NCBI RefSeq assembly: GCF_039939195.1
Contig: NZ_JBDUUH010000001.1
Location: forward strand, 744,001-808,000
Source: Foliimonas ilicis
GTDB taxonomy: Bacteria; Pseudomonadota; Alphaproteobacteria; Rhizobiales; Rhizobiaceae
Length of the DNA stretch: 64,000 nt
Direction of reading: 5' to 3'
Shown here: one piece after another, positions 1 through 8,593 of the stretch
Numbering within the stretch: the stretch's first letter is position 1
How the letters are laid out: each line of letters begins with the position of its first letter
Translations under genes and position numbers: made by a program
Notes under the pieces: generated by a model
Database searches by the model: none
What the model saw: only the letters and a program-made list of their open reading frames with translations
Told to the model about the DNA's origin: nothing

Positions 1-93
1 GTATCTTGATCGCCAATACGTGGCTGCATCTGGACTTTTGTTCGTTTGCCATGCGCCGGTTGAAAGCTTGGGCATGCCAAATCTCGGCAAGCT

Positions 94-1044
94 TCAGTAA
101 GTAACGGTGACGATGACCGTGTCATTGTAGACGCCCGGCGACGGGGTCTGTTGAGCTGGCACCCTGCCGTAAATGGGGATGTTTTGTGCCGATCCGGCTC
201 CTGTTCCGGATGCGAGTGTGCCGCCGGAGTTTCCCCAGGGCTGCGATCGGTTGGCATCCTTGTAGAGACCGTAGATGACGGCCTCGCTCCCGAGGGTCAT
301 GCGGCGCTGTGTCGGTGCTGTTCCCGTCTGACCATTGTTGAGGCCGATGGAGTAACTCGTTCCGGCCGTGCATGAGAGACTCAGGCCGCCAGGAGCATCG
401 ACCGCAGTATCCAGGACGCCATGCGGTCCGAAGTTTATGTTCTGCGCCGTGACCTTGCAGTTGGCTTTCACATTCGCCTGCGTAATGAAAGTAGCCCGCG
501 TCGTATTCTGCGTGACGGCGGAACACGGCGGCGGCGTGGCCAGAAGCCCGTAGTTGACATAGTTGAAGGAGACTCCAGTGCCGGCAAAACTCGATGTATG
601 CAAACCGGGGCTGGCGGAAAGCTGGTTTGCGGGCACGCGGGCATAGATGGTTCGGTTTATCGTTGCCGGCAGCAACAATTGCAGGAAATCGAAAAAGACA
701 GGCGTGCCGAGCGCAGTTTGCTCACGAGAGCCCCACAGTATGGAACGAGCTGCGTTCTGGTAGAAATTGTATTCCAGCACGTTGTTGGACGCGCCCAGCA
801 TTCTGCGCGTCGATCCGCTGGCGCCGCCTGAGCCCGCATTTATATTCAGACAAACGCGAAGATTGGTGAGAAGCCCGTTGCTGCATGTGGTGGAAACCAC
901 GCCCGTCGTATCGACATTCGTGCCGGAAAGTGTGTCCACATCTCCGAAATTGACCGTCGAAACGGTGAATGTGCAGGTCTGTGCGCTTGCCGAAAGGGTC
1001 GCAAAAAGGATCGGGATCGTGGCGAGCGCTATTTTTCGGATCAT
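94..1044 (-). CDS. Two-domain spore coat U (SCPU) fimbrial tip subunit, CsuE-like
   Basis: Predicted secreted pilin of 316 residues, last gene of a chaperone-usher operon. Residues 1-21 form a signal peptide (MIRKIALATIPIL... ending ASA-Q). Two SCPU repeats follow, about 23-185 and 186-316; each opens with a Cys-containing beta strand (TCTFTV and CKVTAQNINFG) and the second ends in the family's typical VTVTY. A duplicated SCPU subunit encoded after the usher is the usual arrangement of the tip adhesin in archaic Csu-type pili. I chose the ATG at 1044 because GAGG lies about 8 bases upstream and it follows the usher stop by 8 bases; a start at 1071 would overlap the usher and precede the signal peptide with charged residues. 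Substrate of adhesion cannot be read from sequence. Confidence 0.85.
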   Translation of the reverse strand: MIRKIALATIPILFATLSASAQTCTFTVSTVNFGDVDTLSGTNVDTTGVVSTTCSNGLLTNLRVCLNINAGSGGASGSTRRMLGASNNVLEYNFYQNAARSILWGSREQTALGTPVFFDFLQLLLPATINRTIYARVPANQLSASPGLHTSSFAGTGVSFNYVNYGLLATPPPCSAVTQNTTRATFITQANVKANCKVTAQNINFGPHGVLDTAVDAPGGLSLSCTAGTSYSIGLNNGQTGTAPTQRRMTLGSEAVIYGLYKDANRSQPWGNSGGTLASGTGAGSAQNIPIYGRVPAQQTPSPGVYNDTVIVTVTY

Positions 1045-1052
1045 ATCATGCC

Positions 1053-3488
1053 TCAATTCACGGTTCTGCAAACGGTGTCGGGAAGCTGCACCTGTTCGCC
1101 TTCCCTGGCTTCGAAGCTGAATTCTGCAGTGCAGGGGGCTTTGCCGGGCTGCTCGATCACGACACGGTTTCGAGTTTCGAGGCCGGGGATGTAGGCCTGC
1201 CCGTCATAGCCGACGATGAAGCTTTCCGACGCTCCGGCGATTTTGCCCGTCGAGCCTTCGCTCAGATATTCGCCTGCCTCGTCACGGAAGGAGATGAGTG
1301 CGGCCTGCGAATGGGTTTCGACCTGAAACTTGACTACGGCACCGCTGCGGTCTGCAGGGACTGCGGTTTCGTGCGTGCCGGAGATCGTCGCGTCGAGCGG
1401 CAGATTGTCGGGCGAGATCGTTATTCGGTTGGGCTCGTATGAGCGCAGATTGGGGATCAGCAATTTGCCGGATCGGTTTGTTCGTCCGGCTGGCCGGTTC
1501 TCGTATTGGACCTCGACATCGGGCGCGCCCGTATCAACGACAGCGAAAGCCTCGTCGATGCGATTGGAGAAAAAGACGCCTTCGCCAGCAATCGCCACGG
1601 CACCGTCGACCTGGCCGCTGACGCGGAAGTCTTTTTCGAATTGCTGAACACCGGCTTCGAGTTTTGCAATCGGCGTGCGGTAACTGCCGGAAGCGGCACG
1701 GTTGACATAGGCGCCCTCCGTATCGCGGATACGCCAGCCATAGTCGCCGATTTCACCGCCCATCGACCGTGCAATATCTGCCGTTACCGCCGTGCTATCT
1801 TTGTTGTGGGACACGTTTGTTGCGGCGTTGATGTGTTCACCGAAGGAAATGGAAAGGCCCGCAAAGGCACCGAACGAGTCCCTGTCCTCCAAATCCTTGA
1901 ATGCGGTCGCATAGACGGATGCACGCTTTCCGATCTGGCGATTGAGCGACAGGCTCAGGGTCTGCGCACGTTCCTCGTCAGCCGTTTCGAGCCTCGTATA
2001 AGTAAAGGTCAATGTGGCAGGATCGATGTAAAGCGGCGTGGAAACCGAAATCTGGTCGAGCGCTTTTGGCGGGGCGGAGCTGAACCAGCGAAGTTCGGGC
2101 GCAATGTCGTCGCGCGTATATGCCGTGACGCCTGCAATATCATTGTACTGGCCGAAGGTTCGCTGTGTTCTCGCGAAAAAATTGACGTCGCCCAGCGACA
2201 TTTCGAGGCTGCCGCCGACCTGAAACCCGGTCTCGCTTTCATATGTGCTGGCAGCGGCAGAGACAGTGCCAAGCCCGTATGGGCCGACGCCGAAAACCAT
2301 GCCCGCGCCGCCATTCAGCAGCCCGCCGCCGCCTTCGGCGTGCGCTTCCAATGTTGTCCAGTCGCTTACGCCGACGCGTGCCGTGGCCGATCCGAATATG
2401 CGCTTGTCATAATCGTTGGACTCGGTGCCAAAGAACCGGCGGGCGAATCCGGCCTCGGCGGAAAAATCCCACAGTCCCGGCGCAAGCAGATCGGACGATG
2501 CGAAGAACGGGCTTTCCGAAACTGTCTCGCGGCCCAGCGCATCGCGCACGACGATGCGCGCAACACCGCTGCCGGTGACGACCGGCAGGTTGGTGATCTG
2601 GAAGGGGCCGGTCGGTACTTCGCGCGACAGCCTGCGTGCATCGTTTACATAGACATCGACCGTGGAGGGTACGGCGGCCGATCCCGAAATCTCGGGTAGG
2701 GGCATGGTCACGAGATCTGGGCGAAGACCGAAGTTTCTTTGGATCTGCAGGCCGCCGAGACGCACGGGCCGTGTCCAGGGCAGGCCGCCCGATATGACGT
2801 CGCCGGCGCGGTAGGTCAGCATCGTCGCCGGGTGAGAGTAGGACCAGGTCGTGTCGAGCCGGGTGGATTTGTAATATTCATTGGGTGAGCTGTTCACCAC
2901 GAAGCTGCTGGAAACGACGCCGAGCGCGCTGAATGCACGCGTTTCAAAAAGGCCCGAAACCCCCTCGAAGGACCACATGTCATCCAGCCTGTCGCCATTC
3001 GTGCTAGCATAGATCGTGTAATTCACGAGCGCGCCGAGCGAATTCTGCACGGCGCTTTCGTCCTTTTCCTCCGACGCCTCATGTGCATCGATCACACGGG
3101 TCGAGAGGCTGTCGAAGTCGGCACTGAAGCGGATGCTCTGGCTTGTCTCGTCATATTCATAGGCAATGCCGGGGAGCTTCGTGACGTCTACTAGACCATC
3201 CGCGTCGATCGCCTCTTGCGGGGCTTCGATGCCGACATTGCGAAGCTGCTGCGGCTCTATGAAGAAGGAGCCATTCGCATCCTGCCGGAACTCGGCGATC
3301 AGTTCCGTGCTTTCGCCGTTCAGGAATACTTCCAGAAACAGCGCACGTTCTCCCGATGAAGGAGTATCTTCTGGAGGCGGCGAGGTGGCATCCGGAAACT
3401 GGGCAAGTGTTTTGTTAACCGACGAAAAGACGAAACCGGATGACAGTAGAATTAGAATGCTAGCCGCCGACAAGACGCGCATTTGCAT
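1053..3488 (-). CDS. Fimbrial outer membrane usher protein, CsuD-like
   Basis: Outer membrane usher of 811 residues that would receive subunit-chaperone complexes and thread the growing pilus through the outer membrane. A signal peptide (about residues 1-30) precedes an N-terminal periplasmic domain (ALFLEVFLNGE), a long beta-barrel region with the plug, and C-terminal domains rich in beta strand with a terminal Cys pair (CTAEF, TVCRTVN). The stretch with PLPEISGSAAVPSTVDVYV and GPFQI is typical of ushers. Length is close to the family norm. It overlaps the chaperone gene by 29 bases, so translation is probably coupled; the two Met codons at 3488 and 3482 are equally possible starts. Confidence 0.9.
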   Translation of the reverse strand: MQMRVLSAASILILLSSGFVFSSVNKTLAQFPDATSPPPEDTPSSGERALFLEVFLNGESTELIAEFRQDANGSFFIEPQQLRNVGIEAPQEAIDADGLVDVTKLPGIAYEYDETSQSIRFSADFDSLSTRVIDAHEASEEKDESAVQNSLGALVNYTIYASTNGDRLDDMWSFEGVSGLFETRAFSALGVVSSSFVVNSSPNEYYKSTRLDTTWSYSHPATMLTYRAGDVISGGLPWTRPVRLGGLQIQRNFGLRPDLVTMPLPEISGSAAVPSTVDVYVNDARRLSREVPTGPFQITNLPVVTGSGVARIVVRDALGRETVSESPFFASSDLLAPGLWDFSAEAGFARRFFGTESNDYDKRIFGSATARVGVSDWTTLEAHAEGGGGLLNGGAGMVFGVGPYGLGTVSAAASTYESETGFQVGGSLEMSLGDVNFFARTQRTFGQYNDIAGVTAYTRDDIAPELRWFSSAPPKALDQISVSTPLYIDPATLTFTYTRLETADEERAQTLSLSLNRQIGKRASVYATAFKDLEDRDSFGAFAGLSISFGEHINAATNVSHNKDSTAVTADIARSMGGEIGDYGWRIRDTEGAYVNRAASGSYRTPIAKLEAGVQQFEKDFRVSGQVDGAVAIAGEGVFFSNRIDEAFAVVDTGAPDVEVQYENRPAGRTNRSGKLLIPNLRSYEPNRITISPDNLPLDATISGTHETAVPADRSGAVVKFQVETHSQAALISFRDEAGEYLSEGSTGKIAGASESFIVGYDGQAYIPGLETRNRVVIEQPGKAPCTAEFSFEAREGEQVQLPDTVCRTVN

Positions 3489-4176
3489 CGAACCGTCCCG
3501 TTTCGCTATCAGCGCTTATCGTTACGTTACGACCTGAAACCCGCCCCGATCCCGGCACGAACCAGCTTGCGCTGGAATTGCCAAGCACATACCCCACCAG
3601 ACCGTCCCGTTTTGCGACCGCACGACCGCCGCTGTTTATGGAAAGGTTGGAAACTTTCAGCCTCATCGATCCTGTGTTGCGCACGCTTACCAGCACGCCG
3701 CCGCGCTGGGCCTGAACGGTCCAGGAAGGTTCCGCCCCCGCCGCTTCGGGATTTGCGAAGAACAGAGGGATCGAATGTCTTACCACCAGAGTAACGGTGC
3801 CTGATTTCTTGCGAGAGGCCCCCGGCAATTCATCGACCACCAGCCTGTAGCTTTCCTCGCCCGTTACCGGACGTTTCGATGTCCGCACCACACGAACGAT
3901 ATTTTCACCGCCCGGACGGAGTGTCGTTATCGGCGGGCTGACGACGACGTCTTTTGTGGGAACATAAGTCTCCTGACCGTCTTTCTGAGCCCAGCGGAAA
4001 ACGCGGACCTGAACGTTAACCGGCGTTTTGGCATCGTTCCAGACGCGCAGTGTCGAGCTTGCTGTAGGCGTGCGAAGGTCGAGCACCACGGGTGCCACGC
4101 GAAGCGAGGTCGCGTGGGTAATCGTTGCGAATAGAAACGAGGCAAGAATAGTGAAGGAAAAAACGAGCGAGCGCAT
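3460..4176 (-). CDS. Periplasmic pilus assembly chaperone, CsuC/PapD-like
   Basis: Chaperone of 238 residues that would hold pilin subunits in the periplasm and deliver them to the neighbouring usher. A signal peptide (residues 1-22) is followed by the Ig-like domain 1 with LRVAPVVLDL, the strand LRVWND and the conserved YRLVVDELP region; the second domain follows from about residue 140. It lies between a single SCPU subunit gene and the usher gene, the standard archaic chaperone-usher order. RBS-like TTTTTTAGGAG-type purines are only loosely visible upstream (AAGGAGAAAACC before ATG), which supports the ATG at 4176. Confidence 0.9.
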   Translation of the reverse strand: MRSLVFSFTILASFLFATITHATSLRVAPVVLDLRTPTASSTLRVWNDAKTPVNVQVRVFRWAQKDGQETYVPTKDVVVSPPITTLRPGGENIVRVVRTSKRPVTGEESYRLVVDELPGASRKKSGTVTLVVRHSIPLFFANPEAAGAEPSWTVQAQRGGVLVSVRNTGSMRLKVSNLSINSGGRAVAKRDGLVGYVLGNSSASWFVPGSGRVSGRNVTISADSETGRFDANARLVGG

Positions 4177-4190
4177 GGTTTTCTCCTTTT

Positions 4191-4688
4191 TTAGTAGGTC
4201 AAAGTGACGGTGATGATATCGTTATACGTGCCGGGTGTAGGTGTGTCCTGCGTCGGTACCTGACCGTAGACCGTGTAAACCTGCTCGGTGCCCGTACCTG
4301 TGCCTGCGACGGTATCGACCGTGACCGTGTTGCCCCAAACGGTCGAGCGGGCAGGGTCTGTATAAAGGGAATAATCAACCGTTTCGGCGCCGGGACCGGT
4401 CATTTGGCGTGTTGCAACGGTGGCCGCAGCGCCCTGGCCTGCATCCAGGCCGAGATCGTAATCCGTGCCGTTGGTGCATTGGACTGCAATGTCGCTGGTC
4501 GCGTCCACGGCGGCGTCGATCACGCCTGTTGCCGGAAAGGTCAAATCCCCTGCTGAATTGATCAAGCATTCGGCGTTGATTGTGATCTGTACATTGAATT
4601 GTGTCGTCGCTGTCTGCGAATACGCTGTGCCCGAGAGTACAAACAATAACGGAAGCGCTGCGACATAAGTCAGGTTTGATGGTTTCAT
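4191..4688 (-). CDS. Single-domain spore coat U (SCPU) pilin subunit, CsuA/B-like
   Basis: Secreted subunit of 165 residues, probably the main shaft pilin. Signal peptide MKPSNLTYVAALPLLFVLSG...AYSQ, then one SCPU domain with two Cys (NAECLIN, AVQCTNG) expected to form a disulfide, a YDLGLDAGQG strand, the conserved YSLYTDPARS-WGN pattern and a C-terminal VTLTY that would act as part of the donor-strand system. The start at 4688 has GGAGG 5 bases upstream; the longer frame to 4766 adds an Arg/Ser-rich stretch without RBS. It is first in the operon and faces the AT-rich control region. Confidence 0.87.
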   Translation of the reverse strand: MKPSNLTYVAALPLLFVLSGTAYSQTATTQFNVQITINAECLINSAGDLTFPATGVIDAAVDATSDIAVQCTNGTDYDLGLDAGQGAAATVATRQMTGPGAETVDYSLYTDPARSTVWGNTVTVDTVAGTGTGTEQVYTVYGQVPTQDTPTPGTYNDIITVTLTY

Positions 4689-5106
4689 TACATCCTCCAG
4701 CTTACGGCTGGAAGTTGAGCGCGAATTGCCCAGATCACCAACCGGTAATCCCCAAAGCCCCCACACTAACCATAGCTGATTCTATTTCTAAGTCATTAAT
4801 ATTTGAAAATTCAATTTAGATGGAAATTCCAGAATATAAAACTATTGTTTTTTATCATCAATAATCATTATTAATGCAGTAGATTTTTTAGTTTTTTACC
4901 GGAGTGAATTGCCGAATTTTTGGATTGTAGAAAATTGTACAATTCATGATTGCAAATCATATTCAAAAAATGCTGCGGGAATTCAGGGTGTTCATGTCGA
5001 TAGACGAACTATACCGTAGGTAGAGCTTGTATGTTTTCGAAAAAAATCAGGGGTTGCGAAGGCCGATCCATCTGTCAGGTCCGTTCGAACTTTCGCCACT
5101 TACTCC
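4689..5106. promoter_or_regulatory. AT-rich control region of the fimbrial operon with two palindromes
   Basis: About 420 bases without a gene. The part from 4780 to 4960 is far richer in A and T than the rest of the window. It contains a perfect 12-base palindrome AATTGTACAATT (4933-4944) and, one base further, ATGATT-GCA-AATCAT (4946-4960). Regions like this in front of fimbrial genes are usually bound by xenogeneic silencers or global regulators (H-NS, or MucR in Rhizobiales); that role here is inference. No promoter with clear -35/-10 boxes could be fixed. Confidence 0.5.
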
Positions 5107-5121
5107 GTGCATAGCTGCGCC

Positions 5122-5481
5122 ATGCATATGATCATGCCTGTGGCATTCTTTACCTACATCGCTGTTTTTGTTGCCGGTTGCGCCACGCCGCCGGGGGCGA
5201 TTGCTGCCAAGCCGGTGACCGACAACCGGTTTGCGGAACTCGATTGTTCGCTGCTCATATCCGAGCGGGACAAGAAGGTGACAATACTTGCGCTGCTTTC
5301 CGACGCGCAGTCGGAGCGCTACCGTGCCGACGCAATCAGCGTCGCGTTCACGGGCATGACGCAGAGCATGATAAATTCACCGAAGGAGCGCGAGGGCAAA
5401 ATCTCCGAGTTGAAAGGCGAGGTCGACGCGCTGAACATGCAGGTGTTGCAGAAGCAATGTTCCATCGGCCTCGGTCAATAG
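5122..5481 (+). CDS. Small predicted lipoprotein of unknown function
   Basis: Predicted product of 119 residues. A short hydrophobic leader (MPVAFFTYIAVF) runs into a lipobox VAG-C, so the protein is probably lipidated and exported. The mature part is mixed, with Cys in DCSLL and KQCSIG, and a predicted helical C-terminal half (KEREGKISELKGEVDALNMQ) that could form a coiled coil. No family was recognised. Start uncertain: ATG codons at 5122, 5128 and 5134 and a GTG at 5107 are all in frame, and none has a strong RBS. Confidence 0.55.
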   Translation: MHMIMPVAFFTYIAVFVAGCATPPGAIAAKPVTDNRFAELDCSLLISERDKKVTILALLSDAQSERYRADAISVAFTGMTQSMINSPKEREGKISELKGEVDALNMQVLQKQCSIGLGQ

Positions 5482-5523
5482 ATTGCCGTGCGTCCCGAAA
5501 ACTGGTGACTTTTTGTCCGATGC

Positions 5524-5778
5524 CTAGGCGTCTTCCTCGGTTTCGTCATCCTTGCCGGATGACCATGAATGCGGCTCGATCTTCTTTTGGGTGCTGCTGT
5601 CGGTAAAGGTCCACCAGCCGGCATCCGCCTCGTCCCATTCACTGCCAGCGGCCTTCAGCTTTTCAAGCGAGCGATAGCGTGCGATGGACTCGTTTTCCTG
5701 CCCGTCAAAATCGGTCCAGTAGACCTGAACGCGGGAACCGTCCTTGGGCGCAGTCGCAATAGGTTGTTTAGAAGCCAT
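5524..5778 (-). CDS. Small acidic hypothetical protein
   Basis: Predicted 84-residue cytoplasmic protein. It carries KDGSRVQVYWTDFDG, then several Trp (WDEADAGWW, HSW) and an acidic tail DDETEEDA. The pattern 'APKDGSRV...W' occurs in short phage-like or rhizobial hypothetical proteins, but I do not recognise a function. The ATG at 5778 was chosen because the protein composition starts there (MASKQPIATAPKDG); the upstream extension looks non-coding. RBS is weak (TTGGAAAAAA). A degenerate hairpin lies just beyond the stop codon, between it and the convergent lipoprotein gene. Confidence 0.5.
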   Translation of the reverse strand: MASKQPIATAPKDGSRVQVYWTDFDGQENESIARYRSLEKLKAAGSEWDEADAGWWTFTDSSTQKKIEPHSWSSGKDDETEEDA

Positions 5779-5890
5779 TTTTTTCCAAGCCCGTGTTTCG
5801 ATCGACAATATCCGAAAATGTAAGCCACAGGACGGGTTTGGCAATGCGCCTGATGAAAGACTTCCGGTATGGCGTTCCGAAGTTACTGAG

Positions 5891-5919
5891 CCGACATGAA
5901 ACTGTCATGAGACTGTAAT
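5891..5919 (+). promoter_or_regulatory. Three-unit Pho box upstream of pstS
   Basis: Three direct repeats at an exact 11-base period: CCGACAT at 5891, CTGTCAT at 5902 and CTGTAAT at 5913, separated by GAAA and GAGA. The PhoB consensus is two 7-base units CTGTCAT spaced by 4 A/T-rich bases, so the site would bind at least one and perhaps overlapping PhoB dimers. The last unit ends about 75 bases before the pstS start. PhoB itself is encoded at the end of the same operon. Confidence 0.85.
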
Positions 5920-5994
5920 AAACCGGCGATATGGGCTTACGCGTCGCTGAAAAAACGGCGTCGAGTTACCAAATCCGAACAGGAGCAGGCTCCC

Positions 5995-7032
5995 ATGAAC
6001 AAATTCCTCCTAACCGTGTCGGCTGCAGCGCTGACGCTCGCCGGCTCGGCGGGCTTTGCCGCCGCCCGCGACCAGATTCAGGTTGCCGGTTCTTCGACCG
6101 TGCTTCCTTATGCAAAGATCGTTGCCGAGAATTTCGGCGAGTCCTTCGGCAACTTCAAAACCCCGATCATCGAATCCGGCGGCTCTTCGGGCGGCCTCAA
6201 GGAATTCTGCTCGGGCGTTGGTGAAAACACCATCGACATTGCGAACTCCTCGCGTCCGATCAAGGAATCCGAAGTCAAGGCTTGCGCCGACAATGGCGTG
6301 ACTGAAATCCAGGAAGTCCAGATCGGTTATGACGGCATCGTCTTCGCAACCGACATTGCCGGCCCGGATTGGAAACTGGTTCCCGAAGACCTCTACAAGG
6401 CGCTGGCCGCACAGGTCGTCGTTGACGGCAAGCTTGTGAACAACACCGTTACCAAGTGGAACGAAGTAAACCCGAACCTTCCCGATTGGGACATCGCCGC
6501 CTACATTCCGGGTGAAAAGCACGGCACACGTGAAGTTTTCGAAGAAAAGCTTCTTGCCGTCGGCTGCGAAGCTTCGGGCGCACTCGAAGCGATCAAGGCT
6601 TCCGGCGCTGACGACAAGGCTGCTCACGCTGCCTGCGTCGCAGTCCGCAAGGACGGCAAGGCTGTCGACATCGACGGCGACTACACGGAAACGCTTGCCC
6701 GCATCAATTCGAACAAGACCGGCGTCGGCGTCTTCGGCCTGGCCTTCTACGAAAACAACGCAGACAAGCTGAAGGTCGCAACCGTGAGCGACGTTGAGCC
6801 TTCGGTAGAGACGATCGCCGCAGGCGAATATCCTGTGTCGCGCCCGCTGTACTTCTACGTAAAGAAGGCACATGTCGGCGTCATCCCCGGCCTCAAGGAA
6901 TATGTCGAGTTCTTCCTGTCCGACGAAATGGTCGGCCCTGAGAGCCCGCTTGCCGAATACGGCCTGGTTGCTGCTCCCGATGCCGAGCGTGACGCTCAGC
7001 GCGAGGCTTTCGAAGCCGGCAAAACCATGTAA
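5995..7032 (+). CDS. pstS: Phosphate ABC transporter, periplasmic phosphate-binding protein
   Basis: Binds inorganic phosphate in the periplasm and delivers it to PstCAB. The 345-residue product has a signal peptide (residues 1-24, ending FAAA), then the phosphate-loop motif AGSSTVLPY at about 31-39 and ESGGSSGGLKEFC at about 60-72, which supply the backbone and Ser contacts to phosphate in this family; GEKHGTREVF (about 178-187) is the third loop. An RBS (GGAG in AACAGGAGCAGG) precedes the ATG. First gene of pstSCAB-phoUB, behind a Pho box. Followed by a strong hairpin before pstC, which would give more PstS than membrane components. Confidence 0.96.
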   Translation: MNKFLLTVSAAALTLAGSAGFAAARDQIQVAGSSTVLPYAKIVAENFGESFGNFKTPIIESGGSSGGLKEFCSGVGENTIDIANSSRPIKESEVKACADNGVTEIQEVQIGYDGIVFATDIAGPDWKLVPEDLYKALAAQVVVDGKLVNNTVTKWNEVNPNLPDWDIAAYIPGEKHGTREVFEEKLLAVGCEASGALEAIKASGADDKAAHAACVAVRKDGKAVDIDGDYTETLARINSNKTGVGVFGLAFYENNADKLKVATVSDVEPSVETIAAGEYPVSRPLYFYVKKAHVGVIPGLKEYVEFFLSDEMVGPESPLAEYGLVAAPDAERDAQREAFEAGKTM

Positions 7033-7041
7033 TTGAAAGTC

Positions 7042-7068
7042 GAGGGGCGCGGCCTGGCCGCGCCCCTC
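7042..7068 (+). terminator. GC-rich hairpin between pstS and pstC
   Basis: GAGGGGCGCGG and CCGCGCCCCTC form an 11-bp stem around CCTGG, followed by TCTTCTTC. It lies 10 bases after the pstS stop and 56 bases before pstC, so it is more likely a partial terminator or an RNA-stabilising 3' structure for pstS than the end of the operon. Confidence 0.7.
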
Positions 7069-7123
7069 TTCTTCAAATCTGTTCCGCGGTGATATTTAGC
7101 CGCCTTCAGGGCAATCGATATTC

Positions 7124-8593
7124 ATGAGCGTCTTCTCTGTCGTACTGATCATTCTGGCCATCGGTATCGTCGGCTTTCTTCTGGGGCGGCAGCGCGCCGT
7201 TTCGCAGCAATCCGCTGGTGGCGAGAAGCCGCATTCGAGGCCCGGCTACCACGGCGCATTCGTTCTGGTTCTCGCCGTTCTGCCCGCGCTCTTTCTTTTC
7301 GCGGCCTGGAAAATCGCCAGCCCGACGATCGTCGAAACTTCATTGAAGTCCGGATTGCCTGAGACCGTTCAATCCATGCCGGAAAGCAACCAGACGCTTG
7401 TCGTCGGGATGATCAAGAGCATCGGTGGCGGGCTTAGGCGTTTGAACAACACCGAACTGGCCGAGGCCGATCAGGGCTTTGAGCAGTTGCGCAGCGTTCT
7501 CGGCTCCAAGGGTGTCGCGATTGCCGCCAATGGCGAGGATTATATGATCCCCGCCGCCAAGGAATATAACGCGATGACCGATGGGTCGGCGCGGTATGCG
7601 GCGATCATTGCAATTCTGCTTTCTGCGGCTGGTGCCGTCTACGGCCTTTCCCGCATCGCTTTGCGGGCACGCGCGCGCAACAATGTCGAGCGTGTCATAT
7701 TGTGGGCTTTGCTTGCGGCATCGACCATCGCGATCCTGACCACGGTTGGCATCGTGCTTTCGATGCTTTTCCAGACGATTTCTTTCTTCAATTCCGTATC
7801 GCCGATGACCTTCTTCTTCGGAACGGTGTGGGATCCGCGTTTTGCAGCAGCCGGTTCGGGCGGCGCGGCGGGACAGTTCGGCCTCATTCCGCTTCTCGCA
7901 GGCACGCTCTATATCGCGCTTGTGGCGATGCTGTTTGCCGTGCCGATCGGCCTTTTCGCAGCAATCTACATGGCCGAATACGCTTCGCGACGAGTACGCG
8001 GTATCGTCAAGCCGGTGCTTGAACTTCTGGCCGGTATCCCGACCATCGTCTACGGTTTCTTCGCGCTGGTTACGGTCGGTCCGTTCCTGCGTGATCTGAG
8101 CGCAGCACTTTATGGCGGGCAACCCTTCATCCTCGCGCAGAGCGTGCTGACGGCGGGCCTTGTCATGGGCATCATGCTGATCCCGTTCGTGTCTTCGCTG
8201 TCGGACGACATCATCACCGCGGTTCCGCGCGCCATGAATGACGGCTCGCTGGGTCTTGGTGCAACGCGCTCCGAAACGATGAAGCGGGTTATCCTTCCGG
8301 CAGCACTTCCGGGTATTGTCGGCGCACTCCTTCTGACCGGATCGCGCGCTATCGGTGAAACGATGATCGTGGTGCTTGCGGCGGGTGTCGCCGCCAATCT
8401 CAGCATCAATCCCGGCGACGCGATGACCACCATCACGGTCAAGATCGTCAACCAGTTGACGGGCGACCTCGAATTCACCTCGCCGCAGACGCTCGTCGCC
8501 TTCGCGCTCGGCATCACGCTTTTCGTCATCACACTCGCGATGAACATCTTCGCACTCTACATCGTCCGCAAATACCGGGAGCAGTACGAATGA
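7124..8593 (+). CDS. pstC: Phosphate ABC transporter permease PstC
   Basis: Inner-membrane permease of 489 residues. The family core is the C-terminal half, about 240-489, with six membrane segments and the EAA loop region (LGATRSETMKRVILPAALPGIVGA, then ...GSRAIGETM) that contacts PstB. The N-terminal part adds two membrane segments (SVVLIILAIGIVGFLL and AFVLVLAVLPALFLF) and a periplasmic region; such long PstC forms are usual in Rhizobiales. The stop overlaps pstA by 4 bases (ATGA), so the two are translationally coupled. Confidence 0.95.
   Translation: MSVFSVVLIILAIGIVGFLLGRQRAVSQQSAGGEKPHSRPGYHGAFVLVLAVLPALFLFAAWKIASPTIVETSLKSGLPETVQSMPESNQTLVVGMIKSIGGGLRRLNNTELAEADQGFEQLRSVLGSKGVAIAANGEDYMIPAAKEYNAMTDGSARYAAIIAILLSAAGAVYGLSRIALRARARNNVERVILWALLAASTIAILTTVGIVLSMLFQTISFFNSVSPMTFFFGTVWDPRFAAAGSGGAAGQFGLIPLLAGTLYIALVAMLFAVPIGLFAAIYMAEYASRRVRGIVKPVLELLAGIPTIVYGFFALVTVGPFLRDLSAALYGGQPFILAQSVLTAGLVMGIMLIPFVSSLSDDIITAVPRAMNDGSLGLGATRSETMKRVILPAALPGIVGALLLTGSRAIGETMIVVLAAGVAANLSINPGDAMTTITVKIVNQLTGDLEFTSPQTLVAFALGITLFVITLAMNIFALYIVRKYREQYE

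Noticed and set aside
1..93. Sequence before the first SCPU gene stop
   Set aside because: Too short to judge; no gene, hairpin or promoter could be supported.
1506..2699. 397-codon open frame opposite the usher gene
   Set aside because: Antisense to the usher; composition reflects third-position GC of the real gene.
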